From Conus ventricosus (taxonomy: Eukaryota > Mollusca > Gastropoda > Neogastropoda > Conidae): a stretch of DNA of 64,000 nucleotides. The notes under the pieces are model-generated. The model was not told the DNA's origin. It worked only from the letters and a program-made list of their open reading frames with translations, and did no database searches. A program made the position numbers and the translations under genes. The DNA is taken from the NCBI GenBank assembly GCA_018398815.1, contig CM031601.1, positions 14,598,346 to 14,662,345 on the forward strand, in the 5' to 3' direction. Positions 11,560 through 25,200 of the stretch are shown here, one piece after another (position 1 is the stretch's first letter; each line of letters opens with the position of its first letter).

Positions 11560-12000
11560 CTTCCCATGGCTTCACACACATCACATCATCATCGCCTGTA
11601 CCCCCCTGGTCAGGCCGCCAACCAAGGGCCTCCCGCATCTCTCTCCTGGCTCTTTCCCCCCAGCTGTTCCAAGTCACCCCATGTTCCTGATTCCTGCCCT
11701 TCCAGGTTCATGTACCAGGTGTTTCTTGGCGACCTCTTTCAACTGGGCCTAGCGTTCCTGTTCCGATGTTGGCTGCCATGGTTGAAAGAAAGGCGGTCGG
11801 CCTTGTGGCTTCCGAAATTTCAGGCTTTCACCACATGCCGTCATACATCTTCTTGTCAAAGACCCATCCCTTCCCAGGGCTGAGGTGTCGATTTGATTCC
11901 TGGTTGGCATTTTCGTAGCTGTGGTTTGTTTTACGGGGTGGGGTAGCTGGCCCACGCCCAACCCTCCTCCTTTATCCGGGCTTGGGACCGGCATGATTCC
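11560..12000 (-). pseudogene. internally deleted LINE remnant (copy 1)
   Basis: Read on the minus strand, an endonuclease-type start (MAANIGT, then shifted frames) near 11780 is followed within about 40 bp by text resembling the C-terminal part of RTE-like LINE proteins (around 11755-11600: RQETP, TWNSWGERARREMREALGW). This copy has more frameshifts than the equivalent at 51830-52160. The element retains its two ends and lacks the whole RT body. The clade assignment is tentative. Confidence 0.5.
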
Positions 12001-12668
12001 CAAAAAGGGTGTCCTGGCGGAGTTTTCTCATAGCTTCCCCTCACCATTACCTCATACCCGCGTCCACCTTTCCTTCCCCATTTTTCCGGCTTCTATCATC
12101 TCTTCAATTTTGTTCCATGAATGTTACTTCCCTTATCTTTTCAATGTTTACTTTGTTGTCTTCCATTTTTTTTACGTTTTCATGCTTTCCTACTTTATCC
12201 ATTTTCACTCCCACCCCCTTCCCGCCCCAACATCTTTTTTGTTTTTTTAATTTCCCTGTCTTTTCCTACTGTTCAATGTTTGCCTGATTAGTCTGCACTT
12301 GTTCCAACTTTTCCGGACATTTCAAATATTTATCTTTTTTTATCCTTGTTCTTTTTTTTTCATTATTTTCGACATGTCATATATTAGCACCGGGACACCT
12401 GGTTGAAGTTCCGCAAAGTCAGCATGACCTTTCACCTTCCTGAATCTTCATACTGTGCCGGGAAACGAGGCCGCCTAGAGGGAAAGAGGGAAAGTGGGGT
12501 GGCCTTTGCACAGTGGACAGGTTGGAAGATGCTGTCCAAAGAACGAAGCTACACCTCACAGCCATTTGGCAGGGCACAACAGTATGTCCATCATGTAATA
12601 ATGAAATAAAATCAACGACGATCGTGAGCGCTTACGATCTATCTAAGCGAACAGAGTGTGTCATGCTA

Positions 12669-13047
12669 GCGTTTTTAGCACCGTTGTGTTGGTATTTTCT
12701 TCCCCTTGTGTTTTTGGCACTGTTGTGTTGGGAATTTCTCCCCTTGTGTTTTTGGCACTGTTGTGTTGGGAATTTCTCCCCCTTGTGTTTTTAGCACTGT
12801 TGTGTTGGGAATCCCCCCCCCTCCCTCCCCCCTTGTGTTTTTGGCACTGTTGTGTTGGGAATTTCTCCCCCTTGTGTTTTTAGCACTGTTGTGTTGGGAA
12901 TTTCTTCCCCTTGTGTTTTTGACACTGTTGTGTTGAGAATTTCTTCCCCTTGTGTTTTTAGCACTGTTGTGTTGGGAATTTTCCCCCTTGTGTTTTTAGC
13001 ACTGTTGTGTTGGGAATTTTTCCCCCTTGTGTTTTTAGCACTGTTCT
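12669..13047. repeat. 39-bp minisatellite, about 10 units (copy 1)
   Basis: Tandem units share GCACTGTTGTGTTGGGAA, then TTTCTCCCC and CTTGTGTTTTTA/G. The period is close to 39, a multiple of three, so the forward frame repeats a 13-residue peptide; there is no start context or other sign of coding. It has an equivalent of the same length at 52823-53200. Confidence 0.9.
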
Positions 13048-13262
13048 TTTTCAGTGACTTTACGTGACTGATCTGTGGCAAGTGCCCCACCTTCTCTATA
13101 TTCTTCAGCTCCCCTGATTCCCTTTCTCAGACAGTGCCCCTCTCACAACCTTGAAGCGACTTGCTGGGTACCTGTGGTGCGTCTCTCCCGCAGTGCCAGC
13201 CCCATGAGCTGGAATCCACTGATGTAGCTCATGTGTTTCTAAGGATCTGGGAGTGTGCAAGC

Positions 13263-13386
13263 CTGCTACAGTTTGTGTCGTTACTGTGATGAGCTGCTAC
13301 AGTTTGTGTCGTTACTGTGATGAGCTGCTACAGTTTGTGTCGTTACTGTGATGAGCTGCTACAGTTTGTGTCGTTACTGTGATGAG
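13263..13386. repeat. 31-bp minisatellite, 4 near-perfect units (copy 1)
   Basis: Units start at 13263, 13294, 13325 and 13356, each containing CAGTTTGTGTCGTTACTG. The identical four-unit array is at 53417-53540. Confidence 0.95.
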
Positions 13387-14085
13387 CTGGTTTGCAGATG
13401 ACGACCACAATTTCATTTCCTATTGTCCTCTTTTATTTAAAAACCATTAACACAGTGACAGAAAAACACACGCACGGCTGTGACAGCCAATTCTTAGGAC
13501 CTTGAAACATATATCGAATGCGGGGACTTTAGTGTTGGCTATAGCTAAAAAGGATTAATTCCGTATTTCGAAATATTCGTAGGATTTTTCCTTCAGCTGA
13601 AATGATTTTTCGTTGCCTAAGATCAAATGGTATGAAATTTACTATGTCACTTTGGTTAGGGTATGTTGCAGGCGCTACTTGACCCAGCGGCCAAGTCTTT
13701 CGGATTTCGAAGTATATGTTCTTTTTTCTTTCGTTTTATTTTTCTTTCTTCTTTTATCGTTCATTCTTTCTTTCCTTTCCTTTCTCAATCAAGTACTTAA
13801 AAGAATGGGAGACGATGTGTTTCTGAAGAGAGTAGCGTGATCAGTGAGGGGCCGTTTGCGTTCACCCGGAAGATCTGAGAAGTGGGCTTTCCGCAGTATA
13901 GAAGACATTGCTATCCGGGCTGGGTAACCTAGCACCACTGCCTACTTACTCCAGTGAAACACGTGTCCTGTGTACCTCTTCGGGGCTTTTGGTCTCTCTG
14001 ACGAAACACATGGAGCACTGTCTGTTCTTGCGGACATCTGCACTTCTCATTTCCATCTGATGTGGCCTGAGCTAGGGGTGGTATA
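13387..14085. other. no gene recognised in shared flank
   Basis: The sequence is T-rich with TTTC runs and is nearly identical to 53541-54237. A 75-codon frame at 13613-13840 (+) is preserved in copy 2 (53767-53994), but the two copies are so similar that conservation says nothing about coding. No domain is visible. Confidence 0.5.
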
Positions 14086-14088
14086 GTG

Positions 14089-14090
14089 AT

Positions 14091-14154
<64 letters not shown>

Positions 14155-14252
14155 GCGCGCGCGCGCGCGACGCGCACGCGCACACACAACACACACACAC
14201 CCACACAACACTCACACACACCCCCCACCACACACACACACACACACACACG
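14089..14252. repeat. (CT)n-(CG)n-(CA)n compound microsatellite (copy 1)
   Basis: A CT tract to 14152, a short GCGCGC block and then CA repeats. Copy 2 at 54241-54380 has a different length and different interruptions. Confidence 0.9.
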
Positions 14253-14878
14253 GGCTTGCAACACTTGCATGGACATACTCACATACCTCATACACGCACG
14301 TGTGCTGGCGCCCACTCACACAGAGCGCAACATTATGAACACAAGTATGAAAATCAATACAGTATAGTCCAGATATACATCAACTATGTATCGTGTTGAT
14401 GCTTTGTGCAAATTCTATCATTTTCGAACATATCTCAACTCATCTATTATTTCCACTCTCAAGACTCATTTCGGATCTGGTGCTCTTGATATGAATGTTA
14501 AGAGCCGTTTAATTTTTCACTGATAACGTTTAAAATGCTTCCATTTGCTCAAACCGACGGAACGGAATTATTCAATCTGTCACTGGGTAAAGGACTCACG
14601 TTTGCATGTAAACAACAGTGAATCGCATACGTTGCGAGATATAAATTTACAACCGACCTACCGTTAACCACCTGTACACATCATCACCCCACCCCCCCCA
14701 CCCCACCCCACCCTTGTTTCCTCTTACCCTAGGCAATGGAATCATATTTTTTTTACTGCATACCATCATGGGTGGTGAGAGTACCATTGTTTCATAGAGT
14801 TATTCATTTTTCAGGTTTTAATTAGTGATTTTATTTCTCTCAAGGAGTGCTCATTCTGTCCGTCAACTCCATGTGTCT
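14253..14878. other. single-copy link between microsatellite and array A (copy 1)
   Basis: No gene is recognised. Compared with 54381-55008 this stretch contains many one-base insertions and deletions, marking the start of the low-quality part of copy 1. Confidence 0.5.
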
Positions 14879-17800
14879 GGAGCATGGTTGGAGGGAGAAT
14901 GGTGGGTGTTTGAGCATGGTGAGGGGAACGGTGGGTGTATGGTGCATAGTGGGCCCCCCCCCCGAGACGTGAGAGGTGTATGGTGCTTGGTGAGGTGAGA
15001 GGCTGGTGGGTGTATGGCTGCATGGTGAGGGAGAATGGTGGGTGTATGGTTTGATGGTGAGGGACACCCGAGAGAGCGGAGGTGTTGTTTATAGTGCATG
15101 GTGAGGCGAGAGCGGTGGGTGTATGGTGCATGGTGAGGGAGAATGGTGGGTGTTGGTGAGGGAGAACGGTGGGTGTATGGTGCATGGTGGAGGGAGAATG
15201 GTGGGTGTATGGTTGAGGAGAGAACGGTGGGCCGTATCGGTGCATGTTTGAGGGAGAATGGTGGGTGTATGGTGGGAGAGAACGGTGGAGCGTATGGTGC
15301 ATGGTGAGGGAGAACGGTGAGGTATGGTGAGGGAGAACGGTGGGTGTATGGTGTATGGTGAGGGGAGAACGGTGAGTGTATGGTGAGGGAGAACGGTGGA
15401 GTGTATGGTGAGGAGAACGGTGGGTGTATGGTGCATGGTGGGGAGAACGGTTTTAGGAGGTTATGTGAGGGAGAACGGTGGGTGGCATGGTGTATGGTGA
15501 GGGGGGAATAATGGGTGTTTGGTGAGGGAGAATGGTGGGTGTTTGGAGCATGGTGACGGGAGAACGGTGAGTGCATGGTGTATGGTGAGGGAGAAACGGT
15601 GGGTGTATGTTGCAGGTGAGGGAGAAGCGTGGGTGTTTGGTGCATGGTGAGGGAGAATGGTGGGTTGTTTTTGGTGTATGGTGAAGGGAGAAGGTGGGTG
15701 TTTGGTGTATTGTGAGGGAGAATGGTTGGTGTTTGGTGTATGGTGAGGGAGAACGGTGGGTGTTTGGTGCAATGATGAGGGAGAATGGGTGGGTTTTTGG
15801 TGTTGGTGCGGGAGAAATGGTGGGTTTTTTGGGTTCGTGTAATGGTGAGGGAGAAAGGTGGGGGGCATGGTGTATGGTTGAGGGAGAAAGGGGGTGCCTT
15901 GGTGCATGGTGAGGGAGAATGGTGGGTGTGTTGGTGCATGGTGAGGGAGAATGGTGGAGGCCATGTTGATGGGAGAATGGTGGGTGTTTGGTGCACTGAT
16001 GAGGGAGAAGGGTGGGTGTTGGTTGCATATGATGAGGAGAATGGTGGGTTTTTTGGTGCTTGGTGAGGGACAACAGTGTGTGTTTGGTGCATTGGTGTAT
16101 GGTGAGGGAGAATGGTGGTGTTTGGTGCATGGTGAGGGAGAATGGTGATGCATGTGAGGTGAATGGTGGGTGTTTGAGGGCATGATGAGGGAGAATGGTG
16201 GGTGTTTGATGCATGGTCAGGGAGAATGGTGGGTGTTTTGGTGATGGTGAGGGAGAGATTGGTGGGTGTTTGGGTGCATTGGTGAGGAGAAATGGTGGTG
16301 GCATGGTGTTATGGTGAGGGAGAATGGTGGGTGTTTGTGCATGGTGAGGGAATGGTGGGTTGGTGTTTGGGTGCATGGTGGAGGGAGAATGGTGGGTGTT
16401 TGGTGCTGGTGAGGGAGAATGGTGGGTGTTTGGTGCATGGATGAGGGAGGAATGGTGGGTGTTTGGTGCATGGTGAAGGGAGGAACGGTGGCGTGTTGGG
16501 TGCAGGGTGAGGGAGATTGGTGGGTGTTTGGTGTATGGTGAGGGGGGAACGGTGGGGTGCATGGTGTATGGTGAGGGAGAATGGTGGGTGTTTGGTGTAT
16601 GGTGCGGGGGAACGGTGGGTGTTTTGGTGAGAGAAACGGTGGGTGTTTGGTGCATGGTGAGGGAGATTGGTGTGAGTGTTTGTTTGGTGCCATGGTGAGG
16701 GAGACTGGTGGGTGTGTTTGGTGTTGTGTGAGGGGGAACGGTGGGTGTTTGGTGGAGGGAGAAGAACGGTGGGTTGTTTGGTGCATGGTGTGAGGAAGAT
16801 TTGGTGGTGTGTTTGGTGCATGGTGAGGGCGAATGGTGGGTGTTTGGTGGTGGTGAGGGAGAATCGGTGGGTGTTTGGTGAGGGGAGAAAACGGTGGGTG
16901 TTTGTTGCATGGTGAGGGAGATCGGTGGGTGCATGGTGTATGGTGCGGAGAGAATGGTGGGTGCATGGTGTATGGTGAGGGTGAAGAAACGGTGGGTGTT
17001 TGGTGAGGAGAATGGTGGTGGTATCGTTTGGTGCATGGTGAGGGAGATTGGTGGGTGTTTGGTGCATGGTGAGGGAAGAGAACGGTGGGCTGCAAGGTGT
17101 TGGTGATGGAGAATGGTGGGTGCATGGTGTATGGTGAGGGGAACAGTGGGTGTTGTTTGGTGCATTGGTGAGGGAGACGGTGGGTGCCATATGGTGTTAT
17201 GGTGAGGAGAGAATGGTGGGTGTTTGGTGTTTGGTGAGGAGAACGGTGGGTGCCTGGTGTATTGGTGAGGAAGAATGGTGGGTGCATGGTGTATGGTGAG
17301 GGATGAACGGTGGGTTTTGGTGCATGGTGCGGGAGAACGGTGGGTGATGGTGTATGGTTGAGGGAGATATGCGTGCGTGTTATGGTGCATGGTGAGGGAG
17401 ATCGGGGGTGTTTTGGTGAGGGATGAAAGGAGAACGGTGGGTGTTTGGTGCATGGTGAGGGGAGAACGGTGGGTGTTTGGTGCATGGTGGGGAGAAATGG
17501 TGGGTGCATGGTGTATGGTTGAGGGAGAACGGTGGGTGTTGGGTGCATGATGTGGGAGAATGGTGGGTGCATGGGAAGTGGTTGATGAGACGGTGGGTGT
17601 TTGTGGCATGGTTGGGGGAGGGAATGGTGGGGTGCATGGTGAGGGCGAACGGTGGGTGTTTTTGCGTGCATGGTGAGGGAGAATGGTGGGTGCATGGGGA
17701 GGGAGCACGCGGGGGTGTTTGGTGTATGGTGAGGAGATGGTGGGTGTGTGGTGCATGCGGTGATGGAGAAAAACGGTGGGTGTTTGGGGAGCATAGGTGA

Positions 17801-18117
17801 GGGTGAATGGTGGCGAGTTTGGTGCATGGTGAGGGAGAAACGGTGGGGTGTTTGGTGCATTGTGAGGGATAACGGTGGGTGTGGTGTATGGTGAGGGAGA
17901 ACGGTGGGTGTTGGTGAGGAGAATGAGTGTGTGTTTGGTGCATGGTGAGGGAGAACGGTGGGTGTTTGGTGCATGGTGAGGGAGACGGTGGGTGTTTGGT
18001 GCATGGTGCGGGAAAGAACGGTGGGTGTTTGGTGCATGTTGAGGGAGACTTGTGGGTGCTGGTGCATGGTAAGGGAGAATGGTGGTCTTTGGTGCTTGGT
18101 GTGGGCGAATGGTGGGC
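14879..18117. repeat. array A, 31-bp minisatellite, ~104 nominal units (copy 1)
   Basis: The unit core is GGTGCATGGTGAGGGAGAA followed by YGGTGGGTGTTT. GTATGG alternates with GCATGG, and some units have GCATGGTG in place of GTTTGGTG. The + strand is almost free of C. The reverse strand has no stop in any frame, and since 31 is not a multiple of three each frame cycles through all three registers. This gives reverse frames of up to 767 codons (His/Pro/Ser/Thr-rich), which I do not consider genes. This copy has frequent one-base indels and is about twice the length of the clean copy at 55009-56687. Confidence 0.95.
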
Positions 18118-18205
18118 GGAGGCTAAGATGACTCTATTTTATCCAGTGCGATTGTAGACATCAAAAAACTGATTGCCGCGGTCTGCCGATTGTGAAAAGG
18201 AATCT

Positions 18206-18303
18206 TTTCGCACACAACACACGCACGCCCGCACGCACGCACGCACGCAACGCACGCACGCACGCCCGCACGCACACACACACACACACCAACACACACC
18301 ACA
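18206..18303. repeat. (ACGC)n and (CA)n microsatellite between arrays A and B (copy 1)
   Basis: It follows an ~85-bp unique spacer (GGAGGCTAAGATGACTCTAT onward) that separates arrays A and B in both copies. Confidence 0.9.
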
Positions 18304-19010
18304 CAGTTCACCCCTTTGGGGAGATGAGAACAAATCGCTGTCAGTTCAGCCCTTTGGGGTGAGAAACAAATGCCTGTTCTGTTCAGCCTTTCGGGGAGAA
18401 CACTGCCTGTCAGTTCAGCCATTAGGGGAGAACAAAATGCCTGTCAGTTCAGCCCTTTGGGGGAGAACAAATGCCTGTCTGTTCAGTCTTTTTGGGGGAG
18501 AACAAGAGAACAAATGCCTGTCCAGTTCAGCCCTTTGGGGAGAACAAATCGCTGTCAGTTCAAGCCTTTGGGGGAGAAACAAAGGCTGTCAGTTCACCCT
18601 TTGGGGAGAACAAATGGCTGTCAGTTCACCCCTGTTGGGGAGAACAAATGGCTGGTCAGTTCACCCCTTTGGGAGCGAGAACAAATCGCTGACAGTTCAG
18701 CCCTTTGGGGGAGAAACAAATGGCTGTCGTTCAACCCTTTGGGGGAGGAGAACAAATGGCTGTTCAGTCACCCCTTTGAGGGTTGAGAACAAAATCGCTG
18801 TCAGTTCACCCCTTTGGGGGAGAACAAATCGCTCTTCTGTCAGATCACCCTTTTGGGGAGAACGACTCGCTGGTCAGTACACCCTTTGGTGGGAGAACGA
18901 CTCGCTGTCAGATCAGCCCAGTGGGGGGAGAACAAATGGCTTGTCAGGTTCACCACTTTGGGGAGGGGAACAAATCGCTGTCAGTCACCTTTGGGGGAGA
19001 CAAATCGCTA
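18304..19010. repeat. array B, 34-bp minisatellite, ~21 units (copy 1)
   Basis: The unit core is TTGGGGGAGAACAAATGGCT followed by GTCAGTTCACCCCT. Variants carry CGCT or GCCT in place of GGCT and GCCC in place of ACCC. Each unit holds the short inverted repeat CCCCTTTGGGG. The last units degrade into AACGACTCGC and end at CGCTATCCATATTTGG. Many indels are present. The clean copy is at 56899-57769. Confidence 0.93.
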
Positions 19011-19260
19011 TCCATATTTGGAAAAAACATTGCTACGCTTGTGCCACATATTTCAGTTTTTCTCCACTTTCAACCCTACGCCTCCTCCCTCCCATAAGTC
19101 CTGACCCCCACACCCCCACCCCTCTCTCCCCCCCCCCTACCCTACCGCCCCTCCCTCCCCAAAAGTCCTGACCCCACACACCCCCACCCTCCTCCCCCTA
19201 CCGCCATAAACTGTTCAAATGTGGTCAAAATGACGAAAGTATAGGGGTGGTAGGGGGTCT
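19011..19260. other. unique spacer between arrays B and C (copy 1)
   Basis: The spacer is C-rich (repeated CCCCACCC/CCTGACCCC) with an internal near-duplication of about 60 bp (AGTCCTGACCCC at 19099 and 19163) that is absent from copy 2. The sequence preceding array C (GTATAGGGGTGG...GGGGTCTGGACAGGG) is shared with 57925-57955. Confidence 0.6.
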
Positions 19261-22200
19261 GGACAGGGTTTGTGTCAGTGTTATCAATCACAGGGGTGTC
19301 AGTGTTATCAGTGGCTGGTGTGGCAGTGTATCAATGGACAGGGGTTGTGGTGAGGATATCAATGGACAGGGTGTGTCAGTGTTATCAGTGGACAGGGTGT
19401 GTCAGTGTATCAATGGACAGGGTGTTGTGTCCGTGTTATCAATGGACAGGGTGTGTCAGTGTTATCAATGGACAGGGGTGTGTCCGTGTTATCACTGGAC
19501 AGGAGTGTGGTCAGTGTGATCAATGGACCGGATTGTGTCCGTGTTATCAAATGGGAAAGGGTGTGTCAGTGTTATCAATGGACAGGGTGTGTCAGAATGC
19601 TATCAGACGGAAATGGTGTGTCAGTGTTATCAATGGACAGGGTGTGTCAGTGTTATCAGTGGACTGGGTATGTGCACGTGTTATCAATGGACTCGGGTGT
19701 GTGTCAGTGTTAATCAATACACAGGGTGTGTCTAGTGTTATCAGTGGACAGGGTGTGTTGTCAGTGTTTTCAGTGGACAGAGGCAGGGTGTGTGTCAGTG
19801 TTATCAGTGGACAGGGTGTGTGTCAGTGTTATCAGTGGATAGGGTGTGTTGTCAGTGTTATCAGTGGACAGGGTCTGTGGTGGCCAGTGGTATCAATGGG
19901 ACAGGGTGTGTCAGTGTTATCAGTGGACATGGAGTGTCTGTGTTATCAGTGGACCAGGGTGTGTCAGTGTTATACTACTCAGGGTGTGTACAGTGTTATC
20001 AGTGGACAGGTGTGTATGTGTCAGTGTTATCAGTGGACAGGGTTGTGTCAGTGTTCTCAGGTGGCAGGGTGTGTGTCAGTGTTGATCAGTGGACAGGGTG
20101 TAGTGTCAGTGTTTTCGTGGACAGGTTGTGTCCTTGTTATCAGTGGACATGGTTCATGGTGTGTTCAGTGTTATCAGTGGACAGGGTGTGTCAGTGTTAT
20201 CAGTGGACAGGGGGTGTGTCAGTGTTATCAGTGGAAGGGTCTGTCAGTGTAATCAGTGGACAGGATGTGTCAGTGTTATCAGTGGAAGGGATTGTATCAG
20301 TGTTATCAATAGACTAGAGTGTGTCAGTGTGAGCATAGACGAGTGTGTCAGTGTTATCAATGGACAGCGTGTGTTTCAATGTTATCAACGGACATGGTGT
20401 GTCAGTTTTAATCAGTGGACATGGGGTGTTCAGTTTTATCAAATGGTCAGGGTTGTGGCTGTGTTATCAATTGACAGGGTGTTGTAGTGTTATCAATTTT
20501 ACAGGGTGTGTCAGTGTTATCAGGGGAAAGGGTTGTGTCCAGTGTTATCAATGGACATGGTGGGGCAAGTGTTAACAATGGACAGGGTTGTGTCAGTGTT
20601 ATCACGTGGACAGGGTGTTCAGTGTTATCAATGGACAGAGTGTGTCTAGTGTTATCAATCGACAGGGTTTTTTTGTTTTTTTGTCAGTGTTTATCTGTGG
20701 ACCAGGGTTGTGTGTCAGTGTTATCAGGGGATGGTGTGTCAGTGTTATCAATGGACAGGGTGTGTTAGTGTGTAAACAATGGACAGGGTTTTGGTGTCAG
20801 TGTTACTTCAGTGGACAGTGTGGGTACAAGTGTTATCAGTGGACAGGTGTGTCGTGTTAGCAGTGGGACAGGGTGTGTCGTGTTATCAGTCGACAGGGTG
20901 TGTCGGTTGTTAACAGTGGACAGGGTGTGTCAGTGTGTATCAATGGACAGAGTGTGTCAGTGTGATCAATCGAAGGGTGTGTCAGAGTTATCAGTGGACA
21001 GGGTGATGTGTGTCAGTGTATCAGAGGATGTGTGTGTCAGTGTTAATCAATGGACAGGGTGTGTCAGTGTAAACACTGGACAGGGTGTGTCAGTGTTATC
21101 AGTGGACAGGGTGTGTCTCGTGTTATCAGTGGAAGGGTGTGTCAGTGTTATCAGGTGGACAGGGTGTGCCGTGTTATCATGGAAGGGTCTGTGTCAAGTG
21201 GTTTCAGTGGACAGGTGTGTCCGTGTTATCAGTCGACAGGGTGTGTAGTGTTATCCGTGGACAGGGTGTGTGTCAGTGTTTTTCAGTTGGACAGGGTTGT
21301 GTCAGTGTTATAGTTGGACAGGGTGTGTGTGTGTGTCAGTGGTATCAGTGGAAGGGTGTGTCCGTGTTATCAGTAGACAAGTGTGCTGTGTTAATCAATG
21401 GACAGATGTGGACAGTGTATCAGTGGACAGGGCATGTTGTCAGTGTTATCAGGGACAGGGTTTGTGTCAGTGTTATCAATGGACAGGGCTGTGTCCAGTG
21501 TTTCAACGGACCAGAGTGTGTCAGTGTTAATCATTGGACAGGGTGTGTCAGTGTTATCAGTGGACAGGATGTGTCAGGTGTTATCAGTGGAGAGGGTGTG
21601 TCAGGTGCTATCAATGGACAGGGTTGTTGTCAGTGTTATCAATGGCAGGGTTGTGTCAGTGTTTTAGTGGAAGGGTGTGTCAGTGTTATCAATGGACAGG
21701 GTTGTGTCAGTGTTATTAGTGGACAGGGTGTGTCAGTGTTATCAATAGACAGAGTGTGTCATGTGCTTTCATTGGACAGAGTGTGTCGATGTTTATCAAC
21801 GGACAGAGTGTGTCTCGTGTTATCAGTGGACATGGTGTTCGCAGTGTTATCAATGGACAGGGTGTGTCTGTGTTATCAATGGAAGGGTGTGTCAGTGGTA
21901 TCAATAGAAAGGGTGTGTCGTGTTATCAGTGGAAGGGGTGTGTCAGTGTTATCAATGGGAAAGGGTGTGTCAGTGTTAACAATGGACAGGGGTCCTGTGT
22001 CGGTGTTATCAGTGGACAGGGTCTGTGTCAGTGTTATTCAATGGACAGGGTGTGTCTGTGTCATCAGTCGACTGTTGGGTCAGTGTTATCAGTGGACAGG
22101 GTGATGTGTCAGTGTTATCAGTGGATGGTTGTGTCAGTGTTATCAATGGACAGGGTGTCGTCAGTGTCTTTACAATGGACAGGGTGTGTCAGTGTTATCA

Positions 22201-25200
22201 GTGGACAGGGTTGTGTCAGTGTTATCGTGGACAGGGTGTGTCCATGTTATCAGTCGACAGGGTGTGTGTCAGTGTTATAAGTGGACAGCGGTTTGTGTGG
22301 TTCAGTGTTATCAGTGGACAGGGTGTATTTGTGTCAGGTGTGTTATCAGTGGACAAGGTGTGTGTGTGTCAGTGATATCAGTTGACAGGGTGTGTCCGTG
22401 TTATCATAGACAAAGTGTGTCAGTGTTATCAATGGGGACAGAGTGTGTCAGTGGTATCTGTGGACAGGGTGTGTCAGTGTTATCAGTGGACAGGGTTGTG
22501 GTCAGTGTTATCAATGGACAGGGTTGTGGCAGTATTATCAACGCGAAAGAGTGTGTCAGTGGTTATCAATGGACAGGGTGTGTCAGTGTTATCAGTGTGG
22601 AAGGAATGTGTCGGGGTTATAGTGGACAATGGTGGTGTCGTGTTATTAATGGCAGGGTGTGTCATTGTTTCAGTGGACAGGATGTGTCATGTTATCAGTG
22701 GAGAGGGTTTTGTGTCAGTGTCTCAATGGACAGGGTGTTTCAGTGTTTATCAATGGGAGGTGTGTCGTCAGTGTATTGTGGACAGGGTTGTGTCAGTGTT
22801 ACCTCAATGGACAGGGTGTGTCAGTGTTATCAATGGACAGGGGTGTGTCAGTGTTATGAATGGACTGTGTGTGTCAGTGTTAACAATGGACAAGGTTGTG
22901 TCAGCGTTATCACGTGGACAGGGTTTGTGTCAGTGCTATCAGTGGACATGGGTGTGCTCCGTGTTATCAATGGAAGGGTGTGTCAGTGTTATCGGTGGGA
23001 CAGGGTGTGTCAGTGTTATCAAATGGACAGGGTGTGGGTCAGTGTTATCCAATACAAGGGTTGTGTCAGTGTTATCAGTGGACAGGAGTGTGTGTCAGTG
23101 TTATCAGTGGACAGGTGTGTGTAAAGTGTTATCAGTGGACACGTGTGTGTTCAGTGTTATAGGTGGATAGGGTGTGTGTCAGTGTTATCAGTGGACAGGA
23201 GTGGGTGCCAGTGTTATCAAGGAAGGGTTGTGTCAGTGTTTTCAGTCGGACCTGGTGTGTCAGGGTTTTCAGTGGACGGGTGTGTCAGTGTTATCAATCC
23301 ACAGGGTGTGTCAGTGTTATCAGTGGCCAGGGTGTGTAGTGGTTATCGTGTGGACAGGGTGCTGTGTCCGTGTTATCAGTGGAAGGGTTTGTGCTGTCAG
23401 TGTTATCGTGGACAGGGTTTGTGTCCATGTTATCCGTGGACATGTGTGTCGTTTTAGCCAGTGGACAGGGTGTGTCTGTGTCAGTGTTATCAGTGGAAGG
23501 GTGCTGTCAGTGTTATCAGGACAGAGTGTGGCAGTGTTATAGGGACAGGATGTGCCCCCCCCCCCCATCAGTTTGTTATCAGTGGACAGGGTGTATCAGT
23601 GTTATCAATAGACACAAGTATGTCAGAGTGATCAATAGACAGAGTGTGTCAGGTTATCAATGTTTTTTTGACAGGTGTGTCAATGTTATCAAGGGACATG
23701 GTGTGTTCAGTTTTATCCGTGGGACTTGTTGTGTCGTTTTATCAATGGACAGGGTAGTGTCTGTGTTATCATGGGACAGGTGTGGACAGTGTTATCCAAT
23801 TACAGGGTGTGTCCGTGTTATCAGTGGAAAGGGGCTTGTGTCAGTGTTATCAATGGACATGGTGTGTCAGTGTTAACAATGGACAGGGTGTTGTCAGTGT
23901 TATCAGTGGACAGGGTGTGTCAGTGTTATCAATGGGAAAGAGGTGTCCGTGTTATCAGTGGAGAGGGTGTTCTGTGCTATCAATGGACAGGTGTGTGACA
24001 GTGTTATCAATGGACAGGGTGTGTCAGTGGGTTCATAGTGGACAGGGTGTGCAGTGTTATCCAGGTCAGGGTGTGTCAGTGTTATCAATAGACAGAGTGT
24101 GTCAGTGTTATCAAATAGCAGAGTGTGTCAGTGTTCCAATGGACAGAGTGTGACATGTTAGTCAACGGACAGAGTGTGTCAGTGTTTTCAGTGGACATTG
24201 GTGTGTCAGTGTTATCAATGGACAGGGTCGGTGTGTCTGTGTTATCAATGGGGACAGGTGTGTCAGTGTTATCAATAGACAGGGGTGTTTCAGTGTTATC
24301 GTGGACAGGGTGTTGTCAAGTGTTTATCAATGGAAGGGTGTGTCAGTGTTAACAATGCAGGTGTGTCAGTGTTATCAGTGGACAGGGTGGTCAGTTTATT
24401 CAATGGACAGGGGGTGTCATTGTCATCACGTCGAAGATTTGTCAGTGTTATCGTGGACAGGGAGTGTGTCAGTGTATCAGAATGGATGGGATGGTGTGTC
24501 AGTGTTATCAATGGGACAGGGTGTGTCGTGTTAAACAATGGTACAGGGTGTGTCAGGGTTAACAATGGAAGGGTGTGTCAGTGTTATCAGTGGACAGGGT
24601 CTTTGTGTCAGTGTTATCAGTCGAAGGGTGTGTGTCAGTGTTATCAGTCGACAGGTGTGTGTGTCAGTGTTATCAGTGGAAGGGTGTGTGTCAGGTTATC
24701 AGTGGACAGGGATGTGTCAGTGTTCTCAGTGGACAGCGGTGATGTGTGTCAGTTTTATCAAGTGGGACAGGAGTGGGAAGTGTTCTCAATAGACAAAGTC
24801 TGTCAGTGTTCTCCAATGGACAGAGTGTTGTCAGTGTGATCAGTGGACAGGGTGGGTCAGTGTTATCGTGGACAGGTGTGTCAGTGTTATCCAATGGACA
24901 GGGTGTGTACGTGTTATCAACGGACGAGTGTGTCAGTGTTATCAATGGACAGGGTGTATGTCAGTGTTTTCAGTGGACAGGATGTGGTCGTGTTATCAGT
25001 GGACTTGGTGTGTCAGTGTTTATCAATGGACAACAGGGTGTGTTGGTCAGTGTTATCGTGGACAGGATGTTCGTGTTACTCAGTGGAGAGGGTTGTGTCA
25101 TTGCCTATCAATGGACAGGGGGTGTCAGTGTTATCAATGGACAGGGTTTTAATGTGTGTCAGTGTTATTAGTGGACAGGGTGTGTCAGTGTTATCAGTGG

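Noticed and set aside
12656..13067. Leu/Cys/Trp-rich frames over the 39-bp array
   Set aside because: The period is near a multiple of three, so frames persist, but indels between units shift them and opposite-strand frames are just as open.
13613..13840. 75-codon frame conserved in both duplication copies
   Set aside because: The two copies are almost identical in all sequence here, coding or not, so the shared frame is not evidence of selection.
14863..18067. Reverse-strand frames of 409, 767 and 616 codons
   Set aside because: They are read-throughs of the 31-bp array A, whose reverse strand has no stop in any register. Composition is pure repeat, and the three overlapping frames are all equally open.
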